Below, piece by piece: positions 54,101-62,102 of a stretch of 64,000 nt of DNA. The DNA comes from Methyloversatilis universalis EHg5 (lineage in GTDB: Bacteria; Pseudomonadota; Gammaproteobacteria; Burkholderiales; Rhodocyclaceae). Position numbers and translations under genes: made by a program. A model generated the notes under the pieces. It did not search any database. It worked only from the letters and a program-made list of their open reading frames with translations, and had not been told where the DNA came from. Position 1 is the first letter of the stretch; the number at the start of each line of letters is the position of its first letter. The stretch is from the NCBI RefSeq assembly GCF_000378945.1, contig NZ_KB900539.1, positions 2,561,234-2,625,233 on the forward strand. The letters run 5' to 3'.

Positions 54101-57100
54101 CCCTGCACGTAAATGACCGAAGTGCCGTCGCCGCCGAGCGCAGCCACGATACGGGCGCCCTCTTCGTCGAGCGGACTGCGGCCGAGCAGCGCGACATGCA
54201 CGCCGCAACCAGCCAGCCAGCGCGCGAAGGTGCGACCCAGCGCCCCCATGCCGCCCGTGATGAGATAGGTAGCACCGCGGGTGGGCTGCCAGCCGTCGGC
54301 CGGCGCGTGCAGCCAGGCGAAGCGGGCTTCTTCAAGCCGGCCGTCCTGCACGCGCAGGCGCGGCGCGTGACCGGGCGACGCCGGGTGGGCGAGCGCCGCC
54401 GCGATCGCGTCGGCGCGCCGCACCGGGTCGTCGAGGGTGGCCGCATCCAGTTCGAGCAGCACGGCCGACACACGTGGCGCCTCAAGATGCAGGCTTTTCA
54501 GCAAGCCGCCCATCGCCGCGTGAAAGCAGCGCGCATCGTCTGCCGACGGCGTACCGACATAGACCAGACGCAGCGCGCGGGCGCCCAGCGCACCGACCAG
54601 CAGTTGCGCCAGCGCGACGAAGCGTCGCACATCGGCTTCGACCATGTCGCGCGCGCTGCCCGCCAGCCACACCACGGTGTCCGGGAAGGCGTCGCGGTGC
54701 TGCAGCAGTTCGAGCAGCGCTCGCCGATGTGCCGGGTCGGTCGCATCCATGTCCACGCGCGAGTCGTCATGAAAGCGGAAGCGCGGCGCGGTATCGACCC
54801 GCCACAGCGTCTGCACCGGATGCAGCCGGCGCAGTCTGGATTCAAGGCCGTCGAGACGGACGCCTGCGCCGGCGGCGAGCAGCAGCGGCCCGGTCGGCAA
54901 GGCAACCGGACGGAGCGCTTCGCACGCAGTCCAGCTGCGCTGCAGCAGGTGCAGCGGCGCGCTGCGCGCGCCGTCCCAGGCGCGGAAGCAGAAGCCTTCA
55001 ATGTCCGCGAGCACGGTGCCGCCGTCGTCGCACGCCCGGAAATCGAACGCATGCAGACCCGGCGCCGGCGTGCCGCGGTAATCGATGCGCACACGCACAC
55101 GCCCGGGCAGCGGTGCATGCAGCGTGAAGCGGCGCATCGAGAATGGTACGAAGGCCCGCCCGGACGACAGCACCGATTCCGGCGCCAGCGCCACCGCGCA
55201 CTGGAACACGCCGTCAAGCAGGGCCGGGTCGAAGCGGCCGACGCCGTCGCGCTGGCTCACCGACAGTTCGGCAAGCGCGTGGTCGGCCTCTCGCACGAGC
55301 GATTGCACCGGTCTGAAATCAGGCCCGTAGGCCAGACCCATGCGCTCGAAGCGGGCATAGAAGGCGTCGCGGTCGAACGGAGCGGAAGGCCGCCCGATGG
55401 CCATCGTGGATGCAGCATCGCACGCGGTGGCCGCGTGCAGCGTGCCGCGCAGGTGTGCGGAGGCGCCATCGCCGGGCGCGCCATGCACCGCGCAACGTCC
55501 GTCCGCCTGCCGCTCCAGCCGCAGCGTGGCCGGTGCATCGAGCACCAGCGGTCGCCCCCACATCAGGTCGCGGAACTCGAGCGCGCCGCTGCCGGGCAAG
55601 GTCGCCGCCAGCAACTGCAGGAAACCGGCTGCGGGAAATACCGCGTGACCGTCGACCACGTGATTGCGGGCCCGCCAGTCGTCGGGCTCGATGCGCAGCG
55701 CATCCGGGGCCGGATCGGGCGTGACAGCACTGTCGAAGCGCACCGCCGCAGCAGCCTGCCCGCCACCGATCCAGTGCCGGGTGCGGCGGAAGGGGTAGCC
55801 GGGAAGATCGACCGGACGCGGCTGGACCGGCCATCCGGTCGCCCACCTGACCGGCGCACCGGCCAGCCAGCGTGCGGCGATCACGAGCGGATCGGCGGTG
55901 TCGGCGTCGGGTTGTGCTGCCGCATTCCCTGCCACACTCGCGGCGCCACGCTGCATGTCGTCGCCCGTAAGCTTCCGCAGCAGTTCGGCCAGTGTGGCGG
56001 CGGTAACCAGCGCACGCGCGCGCTGCGGCGTGCGGCCCAGCTGCAGCGTCGCCGCGATGCGGGCGCGGCCGGCCGGGTTGTCGAGATCGCGCATCCGCGG
56101 CGCAAGCCAGTCGCGGAAGCGGGCGATCACCGCGTCGAGCTGTTCGTCATCGCTGGCGGAAAAGGGAAACAGATGAGCAAGCGGTCCGCCGGCCACGTCC
56201 GTCGGGGTACCGGCCCATTCTTCGACCAGCACATGCGCGTTGGCGCCGCCAGCGCCGAAAGAGCTGAGGGCGGCGCAGCGCGGCCGCTCACCGTCGGGCC
56301 AGGGTTCGCCCCGTTGCGGAATGTGGAAAGGCGTGCGCGCCAGATCGACGGCCGGATTGATGCGCGCGGAGTGCAGCGACGGAAACAGCGTTCGCGCACG
56401 AAACTGCAGCAGCAGCTTGGTCAGCCCGGCAACGCCGGCCGCCGACTCAAGGTGACCGATATTGGTCTTGACCGAACCCAGCCCGCAGCGCTGCGGACGC
56501 GCCGTACCCCACGCTTCCAGCAGGCCCTCGACCTCGACCGGGTCGCCCAGCCGGGTGCCGGTTCCATGCGCCTCGACATAGCCGATGCGCGTGCCATCGA
56601 GCCCGGCCCGCTCCAGCGTGTCGCGGATCAGCGCGGCCTGGCTGCGCGAACTGGGCACCGTGTAGCCGGTGGTGCGACCGCCATGGGCGATGCCGGTGGC
56701 GCGGATGACGCCAAGGATGCGGTCACCCGCCGCGCGCGCATCGGCCAGCCGACGCAGCACGACAACGCCCACGCCCTCACCCGGCACGAAACCGTCAGCC
56801 GCATCGCCAAAGGCGTGGCAGCGACCGGTGGGTGACAGCATGCGCTGCTGGCTCAGCTGCACGTACTTGGACGGGTGCAGATAGAGGTTCACGCCACCGG
56901 CCAGCGCGACCGCACATTCATCACGACGCAGGCTTTCGCAGGCCAGGTGCAGCGCGGTCAGCGACGACGAGCAGGCGGTGTCGAGCGCAACGCTGGGCCC
57001 GTCGAAATCGAGCAGCCAGGACAGACGGTTGGCCACCGACCAGGGCATGGCAGTCGGCACCTGGCCACCGCCGCTGCGCCAGTGCGCCTCGCCCAGCAGG

Positions 57101-57870
57101 GGATAGGACAGCGTGGTGATGCCGGCAAAAACGCCGACGCGCGCCGCGCCACCCGGCTGCGTGCGCGGCAGGCGTTCCGGACCGAGGCCGGCGTGTTCCA
57201 GTGCATGCCAGGCGCACTCGATGAACAGGCGCTCCTGCGGATCCATCACGTCGGCATCGACCGCAGACACGCCGAAAAAGGCCGAATCGAAGGCGTCGAC
57301 GTCGCGCAGGAAACCGCCCCACTTCGACATGCTGGCCCACTGCGCACGCGCCACCGGATCGCGGCTGAACAGCCCGTCGGCGGACCAGCGCTCGGCCGGC
57401 ACCTCGGTGATGGCATCGCGTCCGGCCTCAAGGGCCTCCGCGAAGGACTCCAGGTTTTCGGCGCCCGGATAGCGGCCAGCGACACCGACGATGGCGATCG
57501 TCAGATCAGTAACCCCTGTCGCCGCGCAGCCCTCGTCATCAAGCGTGACCCACTCGTCGCTGAAGCGCGGCAGGGCCGCTGCGGCGCCGGCCGCAGGCCG
57601 CAGCGAAGCGGACAGCCGCGCCGCCTCGTCCGGAAAGCGCGACAGCAGATAGTCGGGCACGTCACCCACCGTCCTGCAGTCGTACAGGAAGGTCTTCGAC
57701 AGCAGCGGAAAGTGCGCTTCGAGCACCCGCCCCATCGCGACCACCGACATCGATTCGAGGCCGAGCTCCTCCAGCGCGCTGTACGCGTGAATGCGTGACG
57801 CATCGTGGCCCAGCACTTCGGCCAGCCTTTCGATGATCCACGCCAACAGACCTTCCTTCTGCGGATCCAC
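51118..57870 (-). CDS. Modular trans-AT polyketide synthase: ACP-KS-DH-KR-ACP-KS
   Basis: About 2250 residues. ACP1 with Ser40 (LGLESMS). KS1 with Cys300 (DTACSSS), HGTGT and KTNIGHLESAAG. DH with His737 in HVVDGHAVFP and Asp886/Gln890 (LLDGVFQ). KR with GGMGALG and YAYAN (Tyr1346). ACP2 with Ser1502 (LGLDSIM). KS2 with Cys1766 (DSMCSSS) and the same His motifs. No AT, MT or ER domain. The last 30 residues (SPRDILERVKTGRMTPDEAKRLL) look like a docking segment, and a similar SPEEALALIEGLE starts the next carrier protein. One full module makes a reduced alkene unit; KS2 passes it on. The start is uncertain: GTG at 57870 lies downstream of the predicted promoter; ATG at 57939 is the alternative. 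Confidence 0.9.
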   Translation of the reverse strand: MDPQKEGLLAWIIERLAEVLGHDASRIHAYSALEELGLESMSVVAMGRVLEAHFPLLSKTFLYDCRTVGDVPDYLLSRFPDEAARLSASLRPAAGAAAALPRFSDEWVTLDDEGCAATGVTDLTIAIVGVAGRYPGAENLESFAEALEAGRDAITEVPAERWSADGLFSRDPVARAQWASMSKWGGFLRDVDAFDSAFFGVSAVDADVMDPQERLFIECAWHALEHAGLGPERLPRTQPGGAARVGVFAGITTLSYPLLGEAHWRSGGGQVPTAMPWSVANRLSWLLDFDGPSVALDTACSSSLTALHLACESLRRDECAVALAGGVNLYLHPSKYVQLSQQRMLSPTGRCHAFGDAADGFVPGEGVGVVVLRRLADARAAGDRILGVIRATGIAHGGRTTGYTVPSSRSQAALIRDTLERAGLDGTRIGYVEAHGTGTRLGDPVEVEGLLEAWGTARPQRCGLGSVKTNIGHLESAAGVAGLTKLLLQFRARTLFPSLHSARINPAVDLARTPFHIPQRGEPWPDGERPRCAALSSFGAGGANAHVLVEEWAGTPTDVAGGPLAHLFPFSASDDEQLDAVIARFRDWLAPRMRDLDNPAGRARIAATLQLGRTPQRARALVTAATLAELLRKLTGDDMQRGAASVAGNAAAQPDADTADPLVIAARWLAGAPVRWATGWPVQPRPVDLPGYPFRRTRHWIGGGQAAAAVRFDSAVTPDPAPDALRIEPDDWRARNHVVDGHAVFPAAGFLQLLAATLPGSGALEFRDLMWGRPLVLDAPATLRLERQADGRCAVHGAPGDGASAHLRGTLHAATACDAASTMAIGRPSAPFDRDAFYARFERMGLAYGPDFRPVQSLVREADHALAELSVSQRDGVGRFDPALLDGVFQCAVALAPESVLSSGRAFVPFSMRRFTLHAPLPGRVRVRIDYRGTPAPGLHAFDFRACDDGGTVLADIEGFCFRAWDGARSAPLHLLQRSWTACEALRPVALPTGPLLLAAGAGVRLDGLESRLRRLHPVQTLWRVDTAPRFRFHDDSRVDMDATDPAHRRALLELLQHRDAFPDTVVWLAGSARDMVEADVRRFVALAQLLVGALGARALRLVYVGTPSADDARCFHAAMGGLLKSLHLEAPRVSAVLLELDAATLDDPVRRADAIAAALAHPASPGHAPRLRVQDGRLEEARFAWLHAPADGWQPTRGATYLITGGMGALGRTFARWLAGCGVHVALLGRSPLDEEGARIVAALGGDGTSVIYVQGDATDAVSLAGALQQVRATLGPVRGVIHAAGVLRDAFFVKHGDDDWQAVLAPKITAARLLDEATRDDPLEAFVLFSSLAGAHGNVGQSVYAYANAWLDDYAGLRAQAVAAGRRSGRTLALAWPLWRSEDGMQAPPPVMQWMAERGLELLDAEQGIQALRAAMASTVADVVVCSGRREGVARLMNVDDGTSGDTPPAAASVPVELPAGDVVPALCGRLGDMLARACGIARARITPGTPLQSLGLDSIMVMDLNGELDTHFASLPKTLLYEADTVQDLASRIIASEPQAAARFAGADAPTPAAAPAMIMPSPVPSSPLSAQSKPEPATTPPDDAHGLAIAIVGMAGRYPRAADTDAFWDNLLQGMDCVGELSQRWPDDPAFARREGEAAKTGAYARWAALIDQHDCFDPLFFGIAPRDAERMDPQERLFLETSWLAIENAGYTPQTLQSPQSRAGARARVGVLAGVMYGEYQYYGAGGSATLTNSSYAAIANRVSYTLGFSGASFALDSMCSSSLTALHTACLLLRAGECDAVLAGGVNLSSHPYRYRMLSELQFAASDGRCRSFGAGGDGYVPGEGVGVVVLKRLADALRDGDHIHGVIRGSALGHGGRTSGFTVPTPVGQSEVIADAFAGAGVPASRLGYIEAHGTGTGLGDPIELRGLAMALEGALEGQVVPIGSVKSQIGHLESAAGIAALTKVLLQMRHGRLAPSIHSEPANPNIDFSKLPFRVQAAAADWPAPRDPAGRPLPRLAAVSSFGAGGSNAHIVVEEWPAVTLPDLPGPHIVVLSARTPDTLRTMAQSLAVHVERAVQRGETLSLADLAATLRVARVAQPNRLALIADDLPSLVARLRASLAGEFWQLDASVLPPGVFKGVADAESAPAPVGGAPDTLARAWVSGAFDDWNAQAVPQLRRRVPLPGTAFQRRRFWAQPVVASPVMKIEQPVAAYAAAPTPPREVPAHVAPVLSPRDILERVKTGRMTPDEAKRLLAGMRATADQ

Positions 57871-57934
57871 GCTGATGTTCGCCCCGTTCGTAAGTCTTCT
57901 CCGTGCTGAGCGCACGGCACCGAGGCGCTGCGTA

Positions 57935-57949
57935 GCCATAACCGTGCCA
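57935..57949 (-). promoter_or_regulatory. Sigma-54 (-24/-12) promoter candidate of the polyketide operon
   Basis: On the minus strand TGGCACGGTTATGGC: perfect TGGCAC, with GG and GC ten bases apart. The -12 box is TGGC instead of TTGC. Transcription would start near 57923, about 53 bases before the GTG. A palindrome 205 bases upstream (58145-58161) is well placed as an enhancer. Confidence 0.6.
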
Positions 57950-58041
57950 GGGCATGCCCGGTAGCACCGGAACATCCGGAAAGGCGGGATCCGGAGATGA
58001 CTTTTCGATATGCAGAGGACACAAAGCAACTCCCCCGACAC

Positions 58042-58552
58042 ATTGATCCGGCATGGAACACAGGCACCCGGAGAGGGCGATTCCGGCAGCGATCAGGCAC
58101 TGAAAACGGAAGCACGCTATCGATCAGCACACCTTTTTAACCGTTGGACACAATCTGTCCAGCATTGAGACACCTGTATCGACGCACGTCGAAAATGAAT
58201 GCCCATTACGTATTCATGACGCATTCCAGCGTCTGAACCGATATCCACACCTCATCCATCAGGCATCCGCGACCTGATGGCAAAGGCGTTGATAGCGTTT
58301 TCAGGCAAGCGAAACAGGCCATTCTCCCGCCGGCTGCACGCCTCATTGCAAGGCCCTCTGATGCACCGCCGAAAATCCCTTCCATGGTCTATCGAGGTGG
58401 CCTGGCCGCCATCCGCCGATGCACCGGGCATGGGTATTGCTCAGGGCGAAGCCGCGATTTCAGCCTGAAGTCATCGTGACCCATCGACACCCGGACATGA
58501 CAGGCGGAATCGAAAACCAACACAAATACCGATTTGACGAGGGGAGTTAGGA
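58042..58552. other. Divergent control region between the polyketide operon and the esterase gene
   Basis: About 510 bases, AT-richer than its surroundings, rich in palindromes: TGGACA-N5-TGTCCA (58145-58161), TCGACG-N2-CGTCGA (58179-58192) and ATGAAT...ATTCAT (around 58196-58218). I see no convincing gene; the 63-codon plus frame at 58277 has no ribosome-binding site. It should hold promoters and operators for both directions. Confidence 0.55.
58145..58161. promoter_or_regulatory. Perfect 17-bp inverted repeat TGGACA-N5-TGTCCA
   Basis: Operator-like dyad 205 bases upstream of the -24 box of the polyketide operon. That distance fits an enhancer for a sigma-54 activator. A LuxR-type box is another possible reading. 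Confidence 0.5.
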
Positions 58553-59632
58553 ATGAGCACTTTCATGCGCCGACTGGCGATTGTCATGACCTTGTCAGGC
58601 ATCAGCCAGCCTGGCTGGGCGGCCGGCTATTCGGCCATGTACTCGTTCGGCGACAGCTTCTCCGACACCGGCAATCTTGTGGGCGCGCTGGCAGCACAAC
58701 CCATCGAGAAAGTGCTGGCCTGGTGGCCGCCCTTCGCCATTCCGGGCTACGCGGACGGTTTTTATCAGGGACGACCGACCAATGGCCCGTCGGCGGTCGA
58801 GTACCTGGCCGGCTCGCTCGGCGTCGGCCTGACCAACTACGCCTGGACCGGCGCGCTGAGCGGACACGGCAACGTGCTGCCCTTCGTGAATACCGACATC
58901 GGCCAGACCGGCCTGAGTGACCAGATCGGTACGCACCTCTCCGCCACCGGCGTGGCGGACGCCAACGCACTCTATTTCGTCTGGGGCGGACACAACGACT
59001 TCTGGGGGCTGGGCCAGGCGCTGCCAAACTCGATCGACGACGCCAGCCGGCGTGACGCACTGACCCGGGCCGGCATGCAGGCGGCCGACGACATCGCGGC
59101 CAACGTCAGCACGCTGATCGGCGCCGGCGCCCGCAACATCATCGTGCTGGACAGCATTTCGCTGGAGTACGAACCCTTCTGGGCCCCCTTCTACGCCAGC
59201 GATCCGGCACTGCGCGGCCTGCTGCACGACGGCGTGAATGCGATGAACGACCGGCTGGGCGGTCTGCTCGGCGCGATCGACGGCAGCAACGCGGGCCTGA
59301 ACCTGATGCATTTCGACACCCAGAAATGGTACGAGGACACGATCGCCGGCGTACTGGCCGGTGCGCGGCCGGGCGGTCTGACCAATGCGCAGGATCCGTG
59401 CTTCGCCTATGACGGGGCCGCCTTTGCGGCCTGTGGTGCGCCCGGCGAATACTTTTTCTGGGATTCGATCCATCTGAGCACGCAGGCCTATTCCATGCTC
59501 GCAGGCGAACTGGCCAGCGCGGTCGCCGCGCCGGTGCCGGAGCCGTCCGCCGCGCTGCTGTTCCCGCTCGGTCTGGGCGCACTGCTGCTGCGCCGTCGCC
59601 TGCACCGTCCGGCGCTGTTCGCCGTCGCCTGA
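58553..59632 (+). CDS. GDSL esterase/lipase with PEP-CTERM tail (PEP-CTERM protein 5)
   Basis: A 359-residue exported SGNH/GDSL hydrolase. Signal peptide to about residue 23. Block I is SFGDSFSDTGN, block III VWGGHNDF, block V FWDSIHLS with Asp and His. The tail VPEPSAALLFPLGLGALLLRRRL is a PEP-CTERM signal, so the enzyme is sorted to the cell surface. It may act on an ester of the polyketide/lipid product or on polysaccharide esters. GGGAG 7 bases before the ATG fits. It is divergent from the polyketide operon. Confidence 0.88.
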   Translation: MSTFMRRLAIVMTLSGISQPGWAAGYSAMYSFGDSFSDTGNLVGALAAQPIEKVLAWWPPFAIPGYADGFYQGRPTNGPSAVEYLAGSLGVGLTNYAWTGALSGHGNVLPFVNTDIGQTGLSDQIGTHLSATGVADANALYFVWGGHNDFWGLGQALPNSIDDASRRDALTRAGMQAADDIAANVSTLIGAGARNIIVLDSISLEYEPFWAPFYASDPALRGLLHDGVNAMNDRLGGLLGAIDGSNAGLNLMHFDTQKWYEDTIAGVLAGARPGGLTNAQDPCFAYDGAAFAACGAPGEYFFWDSIHLSTQAYSMLAGELASAVAAPVPEPSAALLFPLGLGALLLRRRLHRPALFAVA

Positions 59633-59670
59633 CCTTTGTCCGGGCCGGCCCGGACTCATCACCTGATCAT

Positions 59671-59740
59671 CGGAACACGGCGCATCAACCGCCGCGTTCC
59701 GATGGAAAAACGCCCCGGACCTTATCTACCTGCCGGGGCG
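59671..59740. terminator. Paired hairpins between esterase and P450 genes
   Basis: A 12-bp stem with one mismatch (59671-59701, CGGAACaCGGCG against CGCCgCGTTCCG) and an 8-bp stem CGCCCCGG/CCGGGGCG (59711-59740). No T-run. They may end the esterase mRNA or stabilise the P450 leader. A GC palindrome TCCGGGCCGGCCCGGA lies just before. Confidence 0.45.
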
Positions 59741-59827
59741 AAACGTTCGCTGCATTGCAGCCTGTCGTCACCCAAAAGGAATGACGGCAGCCCCATTCTT
59801 TCGCCACGACACAGGGAGTACCCGCCC

Positions 59828-61042
59828 ATGTTCGACCAGCAATTCATCGCAGACCCCTACCCGACCTACCGGATGCTGCGTGCATCCGGCCGCGCCCACT
59901 GGGCGGGTGACTTCCTGGGGGGTGCCTGGCTGCTGCCGCACCATGCCGACATCGGCCCGGTGCTGCGCGATGCCCGCCTCAGCGCGCAGCGCAGCCACTG
60001 CTACAGCGCGCTGCTGCCGGAGGCCGAACGCCCGGCCTTCGACGAATTCAACCGGCTGTTCGGCATGTGGCTGCTGTTCCAGGACGCGCCGGCGCACACC
60101 CTGCTGCGCAAGCTGATGAACAAGGGCTTCGCACCGCAGGTGATCGAGGCCTGGCGCGGCGCCATCACGCGTACCGCGCACGGCCTGATCGACCGCCTGC
60201 CGGCCGAAGGCCCGGTCGATTACATGGGGCGCTTCGCCCATCCCTTCCCGGCGCTGGTGATCTGCGAACTGATGGGCGTGGATGCAGGCGACCAGGACAC
60301 CTTCATCGAGTGGTCGGACCACATCGCCCGCTTCTTCGGCAATCCGGCCAGTTCCATCGAGGTGGCGCACCGCGGACGCGACAGCCTGATCGGGATGACC
60401 CGCTATTTCGAGCGTGTGGTCGAACAGCGCCGGCGCGAACCGGGCGAGGACCTGATCAGCCTGCTGATACGCATCGAGGAGAACGAAGAAGCGCTGACCG
60501 CCGAAGAGGTGGCGTCGCAGTGCGCCATGCTCATGTTCGGCGGCCACGAAACCACGCGCAACCTGCTCGGTAACGGCATGCTGGCGCTGCTGCGCCACCC
60601 GGCACAGATGCAGGCGCTGCAGGACGACCCGGCGCTGATTCCGAACGCGGTGCGCGAAATGCTGCGCTACGACAGCCCGGTGCAGTACCTGGTGCGGCTG
60701 GCCACCGAGGACTTCGAGTACGCCGGCGCCACGATACGGCGCGGCCAGATGGTGGTGCCCATCATCGCCTCCGGCAACCGCGACGAAGCCCGCTACCCGG
60801 ACGCAGACCGCTTCGACATCCGGCGCGAAGACACCACGCATTTCGCCTTCGGTCACGGCGCCCATGTCTGCATCGGTACCCGCCTCGCACTGCTGGAGGC
60901 CGAAATCGCCTTCACCGTGCTGCTGGCGCGCTGCCCGCACATTACCGCCCCGACCGACCACCCGGAGTGGCTGCCCAACTTCGGCTTCCGCGGCATGCGC
61001 GCGCTGCCGCTGCACATGAGCGCCCAGCCGGTCGCCGCCTGA
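59828..61042 (+). CDS. Cytochrome P450
   Basis: A 404-residue soluble P450. The oxygen-activating I-helix is FGGHETTRN, the ExxR pair is in REMLR and the haem thiolate Cys is in FAFGHGAHVCIGTRLALLE. Sequence style is like the bacterial CYP107/CYP152-neighbour groups that oxidise polyketides and fatty acyl chains. AGGGAG 10 bases upstream supports the ATG. It probably forms an operon with the desaturase (28 bases apart). Closeness to the PKS operon suggests a tailoring role; direct proof is lacking. Confidence 0.92.
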   Translation: MFDQQFIADPYPTYRMLRASGRAHWAGDFLGGAWLLPHHADIGPVLRDARLSAQRSHCYSALLPEAERPAFDEFNRLFGMWLLFQDAPAHTLLRKLMNKGFAPQVIEAWRGAITRTAHGLIDRLPAEGPVDYMGRFAHPFPALVICELMGVDAGDQDTFIEWSDHIARFFGNPASSIEVAHRGRDSLIGMTRYFERVVEQRRREPGEDLISLLIRIEENEEALTAEEVASQCAMLMFGGHETTRNLLGNGMLALLRHPAQMQALQDDPALIPNAVREMLRYDSPVQYLVRLATEDFEYAGATIRRGQMVVPIIASGNRDEARYPDADRFDIRREDTTHFAFGHGAHVCIGTRLALLEAEIAFTVLLARCPHITAPTDHPEWLPNFGFRGMRALPLHMSAQPVAA

Positions 61043-61070
61043 TCCACGCCCTTCATCCAGGAGTACAGCC

Positions 61071-62102
61071 GTGACCCAACGCTGCCCCACGCCACTCGAC
61101 GTGCGCTCGACGCTGCCCGACATCGCCTACGCCTACAGCCTGCCGCTCGGCAGCCTGCTTTTCCTGACCGTGACCAGCCTGTTCGCCGGGCTGTGGACGC
61201 TGTCGCTGTCGATGGACAATCTGGCCCTCAAGGCGCTGTTCGGCGTCATGAGCGGCCAGGCCATCGGCATCATGTTCGTGATCGGCCACGACGCCGCGCA
61301 CGGCTCGCTGACCAACCGGCCGTTCTTCGACCGGCTGTACGCGACGCTGGCCTTCATGCCTTCGCTGCATCCGGTGTGCTCGTGGAAGATCGAGCACAAC
61401 AAGATGCATCACGGCTGGACCAATCTGAAAGGCATGGATCCGGTCTATCCGCCGATGTCGCCGGACGAGTTCGCCGCACTGTCACCCTGGCAGAAGCGCG
61501 TGCACCGCTTCTACCGCAGCATCTGGGGCTTCGGCTGCTACTACCTGTTCGACATCTGGTGGAAGGTGCTCATTCTGCGCCGCTCGGAAAACGGCAAGGA
61601 GGTGCCAGCCATGGTGGTGCTGGCCGACTTCGTCGCGGTTTTCGGCTTCCTTGGCTTCCAGGTGTTCATGGCCTACCTGTTTGCCGCCGACGGCGCGCAG
61701 TTCGCGTGGAACCTCGTGCTGAGCGTCGGCCTGCCCTTCCTGGTGTGGAACTACGTGATGACCTTCGTCACCATCCAGAACCACACCTACCCGACCATAC
61801 GCTGGTACGACAACCGCGACGAGTGGAACTACTTCCGTGCCCAGGTGGAAGGCTCGATCCACACCGAAGTACCGGCCTGGCTGGATTTTTCCTTCGCCCG
61901 CGTGTTCCAGCACACCGCCCACCACGTGGACAAGAAGATTCCGCTGTACCGGCTGGTGAAAACCCAGGCGTCGCTGGAAACGACTTTCAGCGGCCACGTA
62001 AAGACGGTGAAACTGACACTGAAGGAATTCCTGACGGTGCTGAACGACTGCCAGATGTACGACTACCGCCAGCACGTCTGGATGCCCTTCCCTCGCGGCT
62101 GA
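61071..62102 (+). CDS. Fatty-acid desaturase, membrane-bound di-iron
   Basis: A 343-residue membrane desaturase with three histidine boxes: GHDAAHGS, HNKMHHGW and HTAHHVD, and about four spans. It introduces double bonds, or further unsaturation, into acyl chains. GTG start with AGGAG 8 bases upstream. Together with the FAAL and P450 it recalls clusters in which a fatty acid is desaturated before or after chain extension. The gene ends exactly where the ClC gene ends on the other strand (TGATCA junction). Confidence 0.9.
   Translation: MTQRCPTPLDVRSTLPDIAYAYSLPLGSLLFLTVTSLFAGLWTLSLSMDNLALKALFGVMSGQAIGIMFVIGHDAAHGSLTNRPFFDRLYATLAFMPSLHPVCSWKIEHNKMHHGWTNLKGMDPVYPPMSPDEFAALSPWQKRVHRFYRSIWGFGCYYLFDIWWKVLILRRSENGKEVPAMVVLADFVAVFGFLGFQVFMAYLFAADGAQFAWNLVLSVGLPFLVWNYVMTFVTIQNHTYPTIRWYDNRDEWNYFRAQVEGSIHTEVPAWLDFSFARVFQHTAHHVDKKIPLYRLVKTQASLETTFSGHVKTVKLTLKEFLTVLNDCQMYDYRQHVWMPFPRG

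Noticed and set aside
53857-56835. 992-codon open frame opposite the PKS gene
   Set aside because: Shadow of strong GC3 bias; its product is Arg/His/Gln-rich with no domain, and the minus strand has clear KS, DH and KR motifs.
58277-58468. 63-codon plus frame between the PKS and the esterase
   Set aside because: No ribosome-binding site, no family pattern, and it lies in a palindrome-rich control region.
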